Shown here: positions 23,554 through 35,299 of the stretch, one piece after another | How the letters are laid out: every line of letters starts with the position of its first letter | Numbering within the stretch: position 1 is the first letter of the stretch | Assembly: GCF_033807715.1 (NCBI RefSeq) | Contig: NC_084590.1 | Coordinates: 37,522,005-37,586,004 of the forward strand | Direction of reading: 5' to 3' | Source of the DNA: Cololabis saira | Taxonomy: Eukaryota; Chordata; Actinopteri; Beloniformes; Belonidae | Length of the DNA stretch: 64,000 bases | Made by a program: the position numbers and the translations under genes | The notes under the pieces: model-generated | The model's input: the letters and a program-made list of their open reading frames with translations, nothing else | What the model was told of the DNA's origin: nothing | The model's database searches: none

Positions 23554-26500
23554 AAACCACAAAAAAGCTTAAAAAAAAACGAAGAAACAATGAAGATTAA
23601 GAGTAGAACATACTGACTGAAGACTCAATAATGAAAAACAAGCAAATAATAAAGACCACAAAGAAGAGATAAAGTGTTTGTATCTGAAGAAAGGATTGGC
23701 TTCTCTCTGTAATTAGTTTGTTTGGGCTTGAACCATAAGCGCGCATTAACTAGTCGCATGTCTTTCTGTGAGCCATTCAACCTTGAGATTCTTTCCGCCT
23801 TATCTGAAGGTAGATTCAAGACGACCACACGTAGGTCAGAGTGAGGCCAACTGGAGGCCCATTAAACAGACACTTTCCAAGACAACACCTCATAGTAGAA
23901 TACAGCACGAACAGACTGATAAGCCAAACATCCCTTATCATCCCTTCCAGAAAGTTTACACATCAGGCTTGTTTTACAACAAATCCTGACTTCCTGTTTC
24001 TCTACCATGCTATTAAGGAGATCGTTTTTGTAAAGATAAGATTGCTCCCCAAACCCACACTCCCACTGAGTTATCTCTCCCACGCAGAGTTAATTTGGGT
24101 TGCAAACACTGTTGGAGTATAACTGATCAGAGAGGGGGTCGCTCACTATCATTTACAGTAGTCATCAGGGATTATACAACAGCAATTAGATCAGCATTTT
24201 CAGTTGGCCTGCCTCTTAATCATCTGTTTGAGAAACAGAAGAGAGAAGGGATTATGTCCTGGCCTCGGCACCCCGAAGGGAAAGCACAGGTGGGTATTCT
24301 GCGAGTACAGGTGTGTGAGACAGGTGAAGGCACTTAAAACTTGCTTTAACCCGCAGTCAGCAAGCTCAATTCATCACAACACTCCTCCCCCACATCTGCC
24401 TCCACATACACATCCACTATACACCTCCATCACAGGTGTACAGCCACCCCCCTGCCCGCTGTTTGAATTCCACCCTCATTGACCTTGCCAATGATAAGAT
24501 ACTTGCACCAAGATAATATGTGTGTACATTAAACAGGAAGGAAAGACAAGTGAGAAGTTTGAGAATATATAAATAAAATAATGTAAGACACTAGCCATCT
24601 ATCTATTTAATATGAACCCATTTGGTTGGCTTATAATCTCTCACATACATCTTCTCTAGGCAAACACATTGAGACATTATGCATTTTTCTGCCCTGTAAA
24701 TGCTAAAGGTACACTTGAATGGGGCACAGGCATTACTTTCAATGCGTTATACTGTCTTACAACAAAATGAGCCATGTGCATTGTCTGATGCTGACATTTT
24801 CTCTCCTGCATATGCTCTTTGGAAATGTAAATTCATTAACTTGTGTGGTCTGAGAATTTAACCCACGGAGACCTGACGTTACATATGGTTATTATAGTTC
24901 CTATTATATGAGGGCGCTTCAGATCTGAATGGGTTAAAGCAGCTGTGAATCCTTCTTTTTAAGTGATCACTTTGAGTAAAAAGAAGTACGGGGAGCTTTG
25001 CATCTCCTCTGCTGTGTCCTGAAGGACCGGAGTGATTGCTGTTGAAATGTTATCTGCAGGGAGACCAGACTTTGCTGTTAAGATATTGTAGGAGCTGACA
25101 GACCTATTTTCCTGATCAAGTAACATGTATTGATTTTATACACAGGACTTTGTGTAAGCCCTCATCTCATTCTATTCTTTTGTACCCTGCTCATTCACTT
25201 CCTGTTATAAACGCTGCCTCTCAGTCTTAACTCATTTTTGATGTTAATCGGAGTACAAACAGTGGAGCTAGTTTGTACAGTGGAGAACGACTTTCTTGAC
25301 AGTGATGAGACTATGGGAGACAGTAAAGATGAGCTTTCCATAGATCTCAGATGAAGGCTCATCATTACAGCAAACCCATTCTAGCAAATGAACCACAATT
25401 ACAATAACATTGCTTAAATGGTGGCAGCTCAAGCAGAACAGTCACATTTGGAGTAAGAAATCACAGTGGCTCTTACACAATGACCTCAGCCTGCCTCATC
25501 ACTCACCTAGACTATTTTAATCTGAGCTTACTTTCCATTATAGGCCAGTGCTTAAAGCCTCTCTCATTTAATCACGACCATCAACAGAGCTGTTAGAGTC
25601 CTGCGTACTTTGGTAATAAAGCATCATCACTGCCATTCCGCTTGAAAAGTCTGAATTGTTAAACAACTCTTCTCTCAATTTTTTATATTTCATTACATTC
25701 ATTTGGCCTCCCCCTCTCCTCCCTCTGTTCTCTTAGACACACAGGCACGTCAACCCACACTCTAGGTCTGAGTTTCTTTTGACTCAGCATTAGTGATACT
25801 GTACCACAACCCTGCTGGTGGATCGAGTACTGCACACTATGTGCCCATTATCAAGTAGCCGGCCTCCACATCCTCATCGACAGATTTAAGCTGGAACATA
25901 TTTCAGCACCCAGGATGGATGTGATGTCATCAGCTCCTACATCCCGCAATAGCGCAGGGTCAGAAGTGTATGTCCACTATGCTAAGCATGTTCTAATCCA
26001 GTATCAAATGTAGAGCTATGGACGTTATGGGACAACTGTGTGGCTTCTCCGTGTTTCCTGGAAAAGATTTTACCACTGCAAAAAGCCAGTTTCATAAAAT
26101 ATAGTGTAGGTACCCTGTTTTCAAGTTGCTACCAAATATTTCTATTTTTCAGCCCATTAAACAAAATCACTTTGTTTGTCCTCCTACTCTTTTTCTGTCT
26201 CTTAGTATCACCTTTTTCTCTTCCCTCCTCCACACTGGTGGTATTAATCACGAAGCACTAAACAGTGACTGACGCCATTCAGAAGACTTGGCTTTGTTGG
26301 CTCTGCTGCCCAGTGAATGCAACTCCAGGCTTTTTGTGTGCCCAAGTGGACTCTTAGGAGAAGCTCCTCCCTCTCCAAGGACCCTCGGATTACCTCTTAA
26401 AAGCTGGGTGATGGGTGAGTTTTGCTGGGATGTAGGTGGAGAGCAAAGAAAATGGTGGAGGAGGTTGACAAGCAAATGATTAGGGAAGATCCACTGCGCT

Positions 26501-28098
26501 CAGAGAGATGGGCAACCTTTCCCTCTGGCCAGCTTGCAATGCCATCACCCACTGCTTAGCAACAGTGGGTTTGGCTGAACAGAGAAGGACACACCAAGAA
26601 AAAAGCCACATAAAAAAAAAAAAATCAACAAAAAGGAAAACTTAATTTTCTGCCTGCATAGGGTCTTAACATTGAACTACAAAGGATCCCTGAAGCAGAA
26701 TCTGCAGCTGTGAAGAACAAAAGCATGGGTTGACAGGTGAAGGAAAACAAAAAATGAACCTTGTGAGATTTTGAATTCAGTTCCAAAAAAAACCTCTCTT
26801 TACATGCAGCTTAGAGAAAGAAACAATACAAAGTAAACATAAGTTTGAATCATTATGCTCAGCTAAAGACTTAATGTCTCAGCATGCAATTTGTCAAGAC
26901 TATTGTTTCCTTAAACTATGATATCAGGACTCTTTGAAGGCTTGTGCGTGTAACTGTGAAACGCTGAGACCTAAAGCAGCTCTAAACCCACTAGTGTCGG
27001 CATTTTAAAACTAATACATTTTAATTCTGCTTATCATCCCACCAGTCACATGTCAAACTCATCCTAGTTATGATTTCTGTCATAAGCTGTCCTATTTATA
27101 TCTAATGTGAGCCATCATACTACCTCTGCAAGTTAGGCTTAAAAAAAAACAACCCCTCCCGTTAAGGTAATTCTCTGTTCTGCCCCTAAATCCCTTGAAA
27201 CCTTGGAATATCATGCTGATACTGACTTGGCTTTCAGGGGCAGACTGGATAAACAGAGCAGAGACTTTTGGCTGCTGCAATTAATCAGTATCAATCTCAT
27301 TTGCTCTCTCTACATCATTATTAAAACTTAATCAGAAAAATGAAAATAAACGGAGGCAGAGTTTCACCTCTGATTTAAGCTCATAATAAAATGGTTGCAC
27401 ACAGCTGTGAGATTTTAATAATAATAATGACCAACAAAATATTCATTTTACACTAGAAAGGCTGAATGAAATACAACTGTAATAAATCAGACAAAAATCC
27501 ATATTTTTTTCATAATTTCTACAGTTTTTTACGACATGGTGGTACTTAAAATGCTTTTTAAATTCTATTTGCTTTTCATTTTGTTGAAGTATTTTATACA
27601 GTATAATGTACACCGCTTTCAGCCTGTAACCATCACACCAAACACCATCAACAGTCAATATCTGGCATTTAAGGTCTACAGGCTGGTTCATCTGTTGCAT
27701 TAGGGGGGGAAATCAATCTAAAGAAAATAACCAGCTGTTATGGATGTGGATAGAGTAAATATCTGTTGAATTCACCTACTTAGTCGAGTTACTTTGAGTA
27801 TAAAAAATAAAACAAATGGGGGAAATATGAAACGAATGCTGCTGTGAAGTCAAACAAATTAAAATGACAACTTTAGGAGATTTACCAACTCATCAAAAGT
27901 GTTGTTCACAAGTTAACATTATGAACAATAATCATAATTGCGTTTGAAAATATATAGGCTACTTTCATAATAATGTAAAAACAGCGTTTGGATTACGAGT
28001 ACCGTCTTGATAAAACCGTGCAAAGCAGAAGCGTTTTTAACATGTCTAACCCATTAAAACTAAAGTTTTTCTACAACAACACGTGTTTCGTAACTTAC

Positions 28099-28153
28099 CA
28101 TCAACTTGAAAATACAGTAATCCACTAACAAGGATGAAGGCTAGTGGACCCAT
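28099..28153 (-). CDS. robo2: robo2 coding exon 1: start codon and signal peptide
   Basis: This first coding exon of the roundabout-2 receptor encodes MGPLAFILVSGLLYFQVD plus the first base of a Gly codon. It was found by looking upstream of the Ig1 exon for a signal peptide with a matching splice phase. The exon ends at GATG followed by a consensus GTAAGT donor (phase 1). Joined to the exon at 15950 it reads [10 protein letters not shown], the invariant junction of vertebrate ROBO1/ROBO2. Residues 3-15 form a hydrophobic core, as expected for a signal peptide that sends this type I membrane receptor into the secretory pathway. The start has a strong Kozak context (A at -3, G at +4) and an in-frame TAA stop 12 bases upstream, which fixes it as the first usable in-frame Met. 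At 19 residues it is close in length to the human ROBO2 signal exon, though its sequence is diverged, as usual for signal peptides. Confidence 0.9.
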
Positions 28154-28640
28154 TCTCACATATTAAAACATCCACAGCGGGCGCGCAAATCCTCAAATTC
28201 ACAGCGGAGAAATATGTCCAAAATGACAAGTCAAGTCCGCTCCACGTTTGTGGGACCGGTGGACAGGTCCTACTGCCCTACTCACTGACAAAAGCCAGTT
28301 TAAATGTCCAAAACCTCAGTGGATCCATTGAACAGTAGTTCACCCGAAGCAGCTTCGGGGTGTGAACATCCAGCAGACCTTCAATCCAAACTCTCGCTGT
28401 TGGAGAATTATCCCGAGTTCCCCTGCGAGCTCATCCGGAATCTCATCTATTTCTCTAAGATGACCTACTGAACGAGCCGCAGCCCGGCGAGTCTGTGAGG
28501 AGAGAAATTGAAGTCCACACTGTAAATAAAGCACGACGCACAGGCTCTGTACTTCTCCGCGGGTCCTCGCGTCTCTGGCAGCTTTCAAATCTGCATCTCC
28601 ACACGAATCAGCAGATATACCAAACTGTAAAACAGACTTG
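28154..28640 (-). promoter_or_regulatory. robo2: probable robo2 5' UTR and proximal promoter
   Basis: The DNA just upstream of the robo2 start is richer in CpG than the AT-rich flanks, especially at about 28340-28600, with a second CpG-rich block at 28780-29060. This fits a CpG-type promoter. I cannot place the transcription start or any splice site within the 5' UTR. A reading frame at 28340-28588 on the minus strand would be a second upstream ORF if transcribed, but it shows no known domain. A TATA-like run lies near 28720-28735 on the minus strand; nothing shows that it is used. Confidence 0.5.
28163..28171 (-). promoter_or_regulatory. two-codon upstream ORF (Met-Phe-stop) before the robo2 start
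   Basis: On the minus strand an ATG TTT TAA sits in the same frame as the robo2 start, from -18 to -10. Its ATG context is weak (T at -3, T at +4), so most ribosomes would probably scan past it. Minimal upstream ORFs can lower main-frame translation. Whether this one acts depends on the 5' UTR including it, which follows if transcription starts anywhere upstream of 28171. Confidence 0.5.
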
Positions 28641-28787
28641 AACTTTTAACAGTTGACCAAAAGTTGTTGTTTTTTCTTTTTGTTTATGTTTTACAGCGGG
28701 AAAGCGCTATAGATTTACATATGTATATATAAATGTACAGTCACTGTACAGTTAGACATCCTCGTGTCTCTCTCTGCGTCTGAGCGT

Positions 28788-28818
28788 CAGCAGCTTCAGC
28801 AGCTTCAGCAGCGCGGCC
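28788..28818. repeat. short CAGCTT/CAG-type repeat near the robo2 promoter
   Basis: CAGCAGCTTCAGCAGCTT followed by CAGCAGCG makes a small imperfect hexamer repeat in CpG-rich upstream DNA. It is too short to draw conclusions from. Confidence 0.6.
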
Positions 28819-28868
28819 GCTAGGAGCGCACGCTCTCTGCAGCGGCTCAGCCCGCAGCCCGGCACACT

Positions 28869-29004
28869 AAAGGCTGATTTATGGTCCCGCGTTACACCAA
28901 CGCAGAACCTACGGCGTAGGTTACGCGGCGACGCGCACCACCCTACGCCGTACCCTACGGCGTAAGCTCTGCGTCGATTTAACGCGGAACCATAATTCAG
29001 CCTT
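28869..29004. mobile_element. 136-bp CpG-rich palindromic MITE upstream of robo2
   Basis: The left end AAGGCTGATTTATGGT and the complement of the right end AAGGCTGAATTATGGT are near-identical. The arms continue as imperfect inverted repeats (CGCAGA..CTACGGCGTA) over about 50 bp. The element is a nearly complete hairpin, very CpG-rich, and lies about 0.7 kb upstream of the robo2 start codon. It may inflate the apparent promoter CpG island. No obvious target duplication is seen. Confidence 0.8.
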
Positions 29005-32000
29005 GAGGCTGCACACGCTTCCACAAAACGCTGATCTGACCCCGAGGCTGCAGCGAGAGGCTGGATTGAGACAGTTTGGAGAGATACAAAGGAGAAGAGG
29101 GATGGGATCTCATACATTTCTCTAAAGTTTACATGATCAAGACTCCAGACACGAATGCGCCAGGGTATAAAAAACCTAAAACACTCATTTGCATGATTGC
29201 TTGATTGCGTGTCATTCAGATTTTGGAACTAATTTTGCGTACATAAGGCCATTGTTTACCACGCAATGTGAGCTCTGAACTGATAATCAGTAGAGAATAA
29301 ACGTGGTGGGGAAAAACAACACAATTTAAACGTACTCACTGCAGTTTTAATGGGTGCAGCTTTTACATTTGTAGACTACAGACTGTAAGAAAAATTAAAA
29401 TGTCACAATATGAGTAGAGACAAAAGGTTGAATATGTATTAATATGAGGAAAAATAATACCTTGGAACCTTAAAATGTTATTTATTATGTTAGAATATGT
29501 TGAAATTCCTGATCGATAGACACCGAATGCAACCTCCCCAAGAGTCAGATATGGATGTTTACGTGTTGAGATACTGGAGCAGTTCTAACTTTTATCTCTG
29601 TGTGGAATCAATGACCGATTGACTGAGCTCATGCAGCAAGATGAGGACTGACAGCTCTGCATACAGGCAATAAACAAATACATGTCTTTCTTTGGACTCA
29701 ACAATGCAGCAGAAATAGCAAGTATGAAGCAAAATCAATGCAATCTAACTTCTTATCTGGGTCAAATTAAAATAAAATTAAAGTACTATGATTGGACAAA
29801 TAGAAATCGGGACCAAAGGTGTGTTCAGAGATGGAGCGGAGGTTTGTGCATGTGGCGTGAGATACTCCCCAGCAACTCTCAACAGCACGTTCTCTCATAT
29901 GGTTGAGCTCTGAGCGCCCCCTAGTGGTGCCCGATTTAACTTTTTAATACAAACCCTGTAAATAGACAAAAGGAGGGAACAGCGGACGCAAAGTCAACAG
30001 CAATATAATTATGTGATTGCTATAAGACAAATGTGGCATAGCAGTCTGTATTCTTCTATTTTTCAGCTGCTGAATTAAGATTTGATGAACGTCACATCAC
30101 GCCTGACTCAACACATAATAAAACACAGTAAATATGTATGTAGGACTAGACAAGTCTAATCTGAAATAACTAAACAAGTTTCTCAGAATCATACCGATAG
30201 AGACAAAAAAAGGCACATTATTAATTTTTTGCTTTCCTCAAAATGTTGTTTCATTCCAAATCATTTACTGAATCTTTTATACTAATAAATCAAAGCTAAA
30301 GGATGAGCACACCCATGTAAAAATATGTTTAACAACAAGCTAATAAGTTAACCTTTTCCCTTTTTCCAAAGCAGAGTCAACACTAGTAGGGTATGGACTG
30401 AATGGATTGGATTTTCTCATGTTATGATTCACATCAAAGGCAACCATACAACAAAGTCCAGAATATTTCCTCTGAACATGTCTTTGAAAAATGTAGAGGC
30501 CGCCATGACAAAATGACTTTGGCTGAAGGAAAACACTTCTATCGCTTTTAATAATAGCTCTGACTGCTCATGGCTTTTTTTTTTTTCCTATCTGCTGTTT
30601 GTTTGCTGAGCTACATGCTGCAGCTTGTCCAGCAAAGTACTTACTAGGAACTGCAGCATGTTGCAAGTTGCTAGCTGGCTCTCACTGCAAGCCATGCTGT
30701 CAGCCGGCCAGACGCAGTGATTTGTCTTCATATTAAATATGTTTGTGAGCCGCATGCAAATGCTGTCTTCTCAGTGTTTCTATAGTGTCCTAGATTCCTC
30801 CACGATGCGTGCAGCCATGAACGCATACATTAGAAGCCAAACAAAAATTTATTGTGTAATCAGTTTTGCTGGAGGTTCAAAGCAAATAAAAGAGAGGAAA
30901 AAAAGGGAATTGGAGAGAGGTCATTTACTAAGAAGAAAAGCCTACTTCAAACATAAACAATGGTGGCTTCATTGATGGAAAAGGAAGTAGAGTGTAATTC
31001 TCCCTCAAGCTCAGCCTGTTATTCCCAACACTCAATCTCTTTATCTGTTGCAGAGGCAGTGATATTCCCCGGGTTTCTAAATATCAGCTCAAAGTGGATT
31101 TATTTTAATTACACTGGAGCCTGTGTTTACTCAGGACATGGCATGCTACATAAAAATGAGATGGAAGAGCTTTAAGTGATGGACTGATAACTCATGGACA
31201 CCACAGCATGGGCTTTATGCCTCATTCCACTGAGAGAAAAATGTCACACATCTTATACGATTTTCACACATGGTTATAAGGATTGATAATTATTTCAGTT
31301 TTAAAAACACAGCATGCAGATTAGGCATAAACACAAACAAGTGTGTAGCCAGAGGGTTATAAAAACAAAGACAGAGCGTTGGGTTGGATCGAGATCATCC
31401 AAAACACAGAAGCCGTTCAAGACTTTGGAAAAACAGTCTTGCAAATATATACTTTTTATTTTTTCCCCAGAGAGAGAAACAGGACATAAACAGATATTGA
31501 AATAGATCATTTGTTCTAAAATAAACTAATCACATCAGAATTACTGTCAATGTTTTCTCTATTCATGTATCTTTAACTAGATCAAACATCTGGTCACTGA
31601 TGGATTTTTAGTGGAGCTGTCAATTAGAAGAGTTGTTTGACCCACATCCATCCACACCAATTCAAGCAACATGAAGTTTACTCTCAAAGCCCGCTGACGC
31701 TTGTGGCAAAATAAAATTAAACAATGTCTTTTAGTGAAACACAACATACAAAAGAACGACTGAGAATTCAATAAGTAGAGAGTCAAAGTTTAAACTGTTT
31801 AAAAAGGAATTGAGGTGACATCGTATAGGCTTTAGTATCCTTTCTACTCAGCATCTGCCACAGTATTGATCAGCTGTGCCCCAGTGAATCTCAAGGGAGT
31901 TTTAATCAGCTAACAGCTTAGGATAATATGAAATAATAGTAACAGTAACATTATTAATCCACAACATCAAAAATCCAATTGAACCCAATATACAGATGAG

Positions 32001-32645
32001 GTGAGAACTAAACTGTGCATGTTGCTACAGTATAGTAATGCAAACACAGCACACTTTGTATTGAAAAAGAACAGGGAAAAAGATGGTCATGATGCAGTTT
32101 GTGATAGCCTATCTTTGAATGCAGCACAATGACGGAATTTCGAAACTGAGGCTACAAACTAACATGATGGTGATGAATGTTTAATGTTGACTCTGGCACT
32201 GCTAAACACAAGACGATGAAGTTGAAGTTCTGGATCAAACCCTGCACTCTTTAGAAATGTTTGTATATTCATAGATGGCTATACTCGTGCGCTTTGATGC
32301 TTGCTTCTTGGTTGACAGCACACAGAGGGAGAGAGGAGGAGGATGGAGAGCACGAGAGATCGGGTGAAACCCTCCACCTACATTCACTGCAGTAAATTCC
32401 ACATTGATTTCACATGACCAAGCAGGGTGTTAAAAACAACGTTGCAGATAGTACACATTTATATCAACCATACTGTATGAAATTCTGCTTTTTGGGGTGA
32501 TATAGGGAAGAGGGGTAGAAAAGATAAAAGGGAGCTGCATGGACTTTCAGGGCGAAGTCAGAGAGAAGGTGAGACAGGTAAAAGACAGGTGAGAAAACAC
32601 ACTAGAAATTAGACTGAAGAACCTGTTGTCACAGCAACACTGAGC
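29005..32645. other. upstream flank, no gene seen
   Basis: AT-rich sequence with only short chance frames. No splice-bounded open frame, known protein signature or clear transposon was recognised on either strand. Confidence 0.5.
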
Positions 32646-32647
32646 AG

Positions 32648-32765
32648 CCATCTATTCATTTTTTTATTTTTTTTTTGTATATCGGCTTCATCCTTTTCAG
32701 GGTTGCGCGGGGCTGGAGGTTGTCCCAGCTGTCATCTAGCAAGAGGTGGTGAACACCCCGGACAC
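32648..32765 (-). repeat. fragment of a SINE/LINE 3' region (minus strand)
   Basis: TATCGGCTTCATCCTTTTCA, GGGTTGCGCGGGGCTGGAGG and CCAGCTGTCATCTAGC match the common fish repeat that normally reads (minus strand) towards an ATGGATGG tail. Only part of the unit is present, preceded by a T-rich tract. It resembles the better copy at 35031-35292. Confidence 0.6.
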
Positions 32766-32769
32766 ATAT

Positions 32770-35030
32770 GCTCCAGAATAGCTCAATGTCTAGCTGTGCC
32801 TGATAACTTTAAAATACAAAGCAATTCAAACTCTAACCCCAGCACTGCAGTTTTGTAGATTAAAAACAAAGTTTAGTGTCCATAGGTGGTCCCTAAGTGG
32901 AGAATTATATGTCTACAAGCCAATCAGGAGAGTGTTCAACAGCAGCAACGCTCTCTAAGTTTGCAGACTACACACTGTGATGGAGGCTTTTGCAGCATTT
33001 TAATTGCATGTATCCAGAATGCAATTCCAATGTAAAGTATGAATCAAAGGCAGACAGTGACGAAACCCGTAGTTTCAGCAGAAATGCCTCCCTTGTGTGT
33101 CTGGAGGAGAAAAAGAAAAGTGTTTTTAATTGTGTGGCAGGTCAGAGGTTCGGGTAGCAACATTACTCATGATCAGATCAGAGTGGTATTTGGGGAGCTC
33201 TTAGCTGGATATCTTTCATGGCTGAGTATCCCCTTTCTGAGTTTGTGTCTCTGTGTGGAGATGATTAGGAGCTGGAGGTGGGAGGAGGTGGTGTGTGATG
33301 TGTGGTGGGGTGATTAATGTAGATGTCAGTGGTGGCCCTCCCTCCCCGGCTCCCTCCCCAGCATCTGTAATGACACCTGGGGTAGGCACAACGGGTCTAC
33401 CTGCAGCCTAGACTCCCTCAGCAGGGCATGATTCTTCCCCATGATCCTCCTCTGTCAGCAGTCCTGTCACTGGCCTCGGATCAGGCTCTTATTAATGGGC
33501 CTCTGTGTCAAACATAGATATTAAGCTGAGCCCTGCTCTGCACAAGTCTCAACAATAATAACACCCACACGGGCACACACACTGACACATTTCTATACAA
33601 TACAGTGACAGATGCAAACACACACACACACGCACACAGTATAGCAACATACTGCACACTCATAACTCTGAAACACATCACTAGATGTGCGGTAACATTC
33701 ACTGAAATATTACTTTCTTCTTTAGCAAGTTATATGAATTCATTCCAGGATGACAAAGAGTCCATAGATCTATGGGATATCTCTGTTTCCTCCTTCCCTT
33801 CAACTGTTTAATACACATAACCCGGCATCACATTATGCTGAATAAGTGACAAACCTTTCACTATGATGCATTGTTCAACAATGCAAACCACTTGCATCAG
33901 CAATGAATAGGATCCACACAGTCACAAAAAAGCTTATACTGAGTAGACATGAGTAAAGACTGAGCAGATCTTTTTTTTTCTTCTCCAAAAATGTGGAAAG
34001 CTAATCTTGGTCACTGCACGTTGAAGGCAAAGCAACATGGATACTCCATGTTTTTGTGTGTTAATTTCAAGACATAAAAAAGCAGATGTGTGCTTATTCA
34101 GGACGATGAAATCTATAATGGAAGACAGCATGATACGTGTTGAAATCTGAACACTCTGACACTCCCGCAGAGGGGAGTGAGCAAGACACCAGACAGATGA
34201 AGGGAGCATGGAGGACACGACACCTGAGCTCAGTGTAGAAAGAGGCTTCTATCAGCAGGATATAAACTGTGATTTTTTCCCCCCCCTCTGCCTCCACTGG
34301 AAGGCACAGGAAGAGAGACAGGGACTCAATATCAAATGTTGCAGAACTAGGGATTACTGGAATTGTAGCTTTTAAAAATCAAGTTCAGTTCTGTTATTCC
34401 TTGTTTGGTGTCCCTCTTCGCTGATGGTGTACTTTATGTGTTTAATAAAAGCAATGAAATGTGATGATGTTTGGAAATGTAAGTGAACATGCAACTATTA
34501 TAATATTCTTGGTAGAGAACATTCATAATGATGGTTTGATGGTTTATATATATATATATACAAATCGGGAGTAACAGTAAATATTCTGTGAACATTTGTG
34601 GATTACTGTAAGTGTTCATTACTAAACGAGCTATAATCAAATGGGAACAAAGAGTTTAAGACTTGTATCTGTTGTGAGTTTAAATAGATACAAGTTCCCT
34701 AAACTACAGTAATAGACTGATACAAAATACAGTATATAAAAAGAGGAACAAACTATTCAAGAAATTCAATGACTAAGCAACACTTAAAAGCAGCAGATGT
34801 CTGAGAAGTGGAATTTAATTTTTTTTCCTTCCTCTGCTTCATTGACTTGGGAAACAAAACAAAATGGCCCAAGTTCAGCAATGTTCACTCCACAGCCGAG
34901 CTGACAAACCTTACGACTGGCCTGGCCAGCCCCTCTAAATATTTTCCTCATCAATAAAAAAAGGTTCCTCTGAATTCAACGTTGATTTCAGGGACAGAAA
35001 GAAAGAAGCCTCTGGATGGCATTAGGTAGG
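32770..35030. other. upstream flank, no gene seen
   Basis: No coding signature. Small simple repeats occur: CA at about 33614-33637 and TA at 34546-34560. The GC-richer stretch at 33340-33500 lacks repeats and could be a conserved non-coding element, but this cannot be judged here. Confidence 0.45.
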
Positions 35031-35292
35031 TAGGCATCCATCCATTATCCATACCCGCTTCTACCTATTTAAAGTCACAGGGATCTTAAGGAGCCTATCC
35101 TCGCCCTCTTTGGGTGAAAGGCAGTGACACACTCTAGACAGGTAGCTATTTCATCACAGTGCCCAACATATGGAGAACCCCACAGCCACCGGGGGAACCT
35201 ACAAACTTCACACAGAAAGGTGAAGATTTGACTCAGAAACGTTCTTGCTGTGAAGCAACGGTGGTAACCGCCAAGCCACTGTGTGAGCCTTT
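35031..35292 (-). repeat. near full-length tRNA-derived SINE (minus strand)
   Basis: Read on the minus strand it starts with CACACAGTGGCTTGGCGGTT (tRNA-like head) and passes GCTTCACAGCAAGAACG and TTTCTGTGTGAAGTTTGTAG. It then continues to a body with GATAGGCTCCTTAAGATCCC and ends near AGAAGCGGGTATGGATAATG followed by GATGG units. This is a widespread fish SINE. Its 3' tail resembles that of the LINE at 47805-49614, as expected for a SINE mobilised by a LINE partner. Confidence 0.75.
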
Positions 35293-35299
35293 TCTCAGA

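Noticed and set aside
28752..29117. Minus-strand 121-codon frame upstream of robo2
   Set aside because: It reads straight through the palindromic MITE and CpG-rich DNA; open frames are expected by chance in such GC-rich sequence, and no domain is visible.
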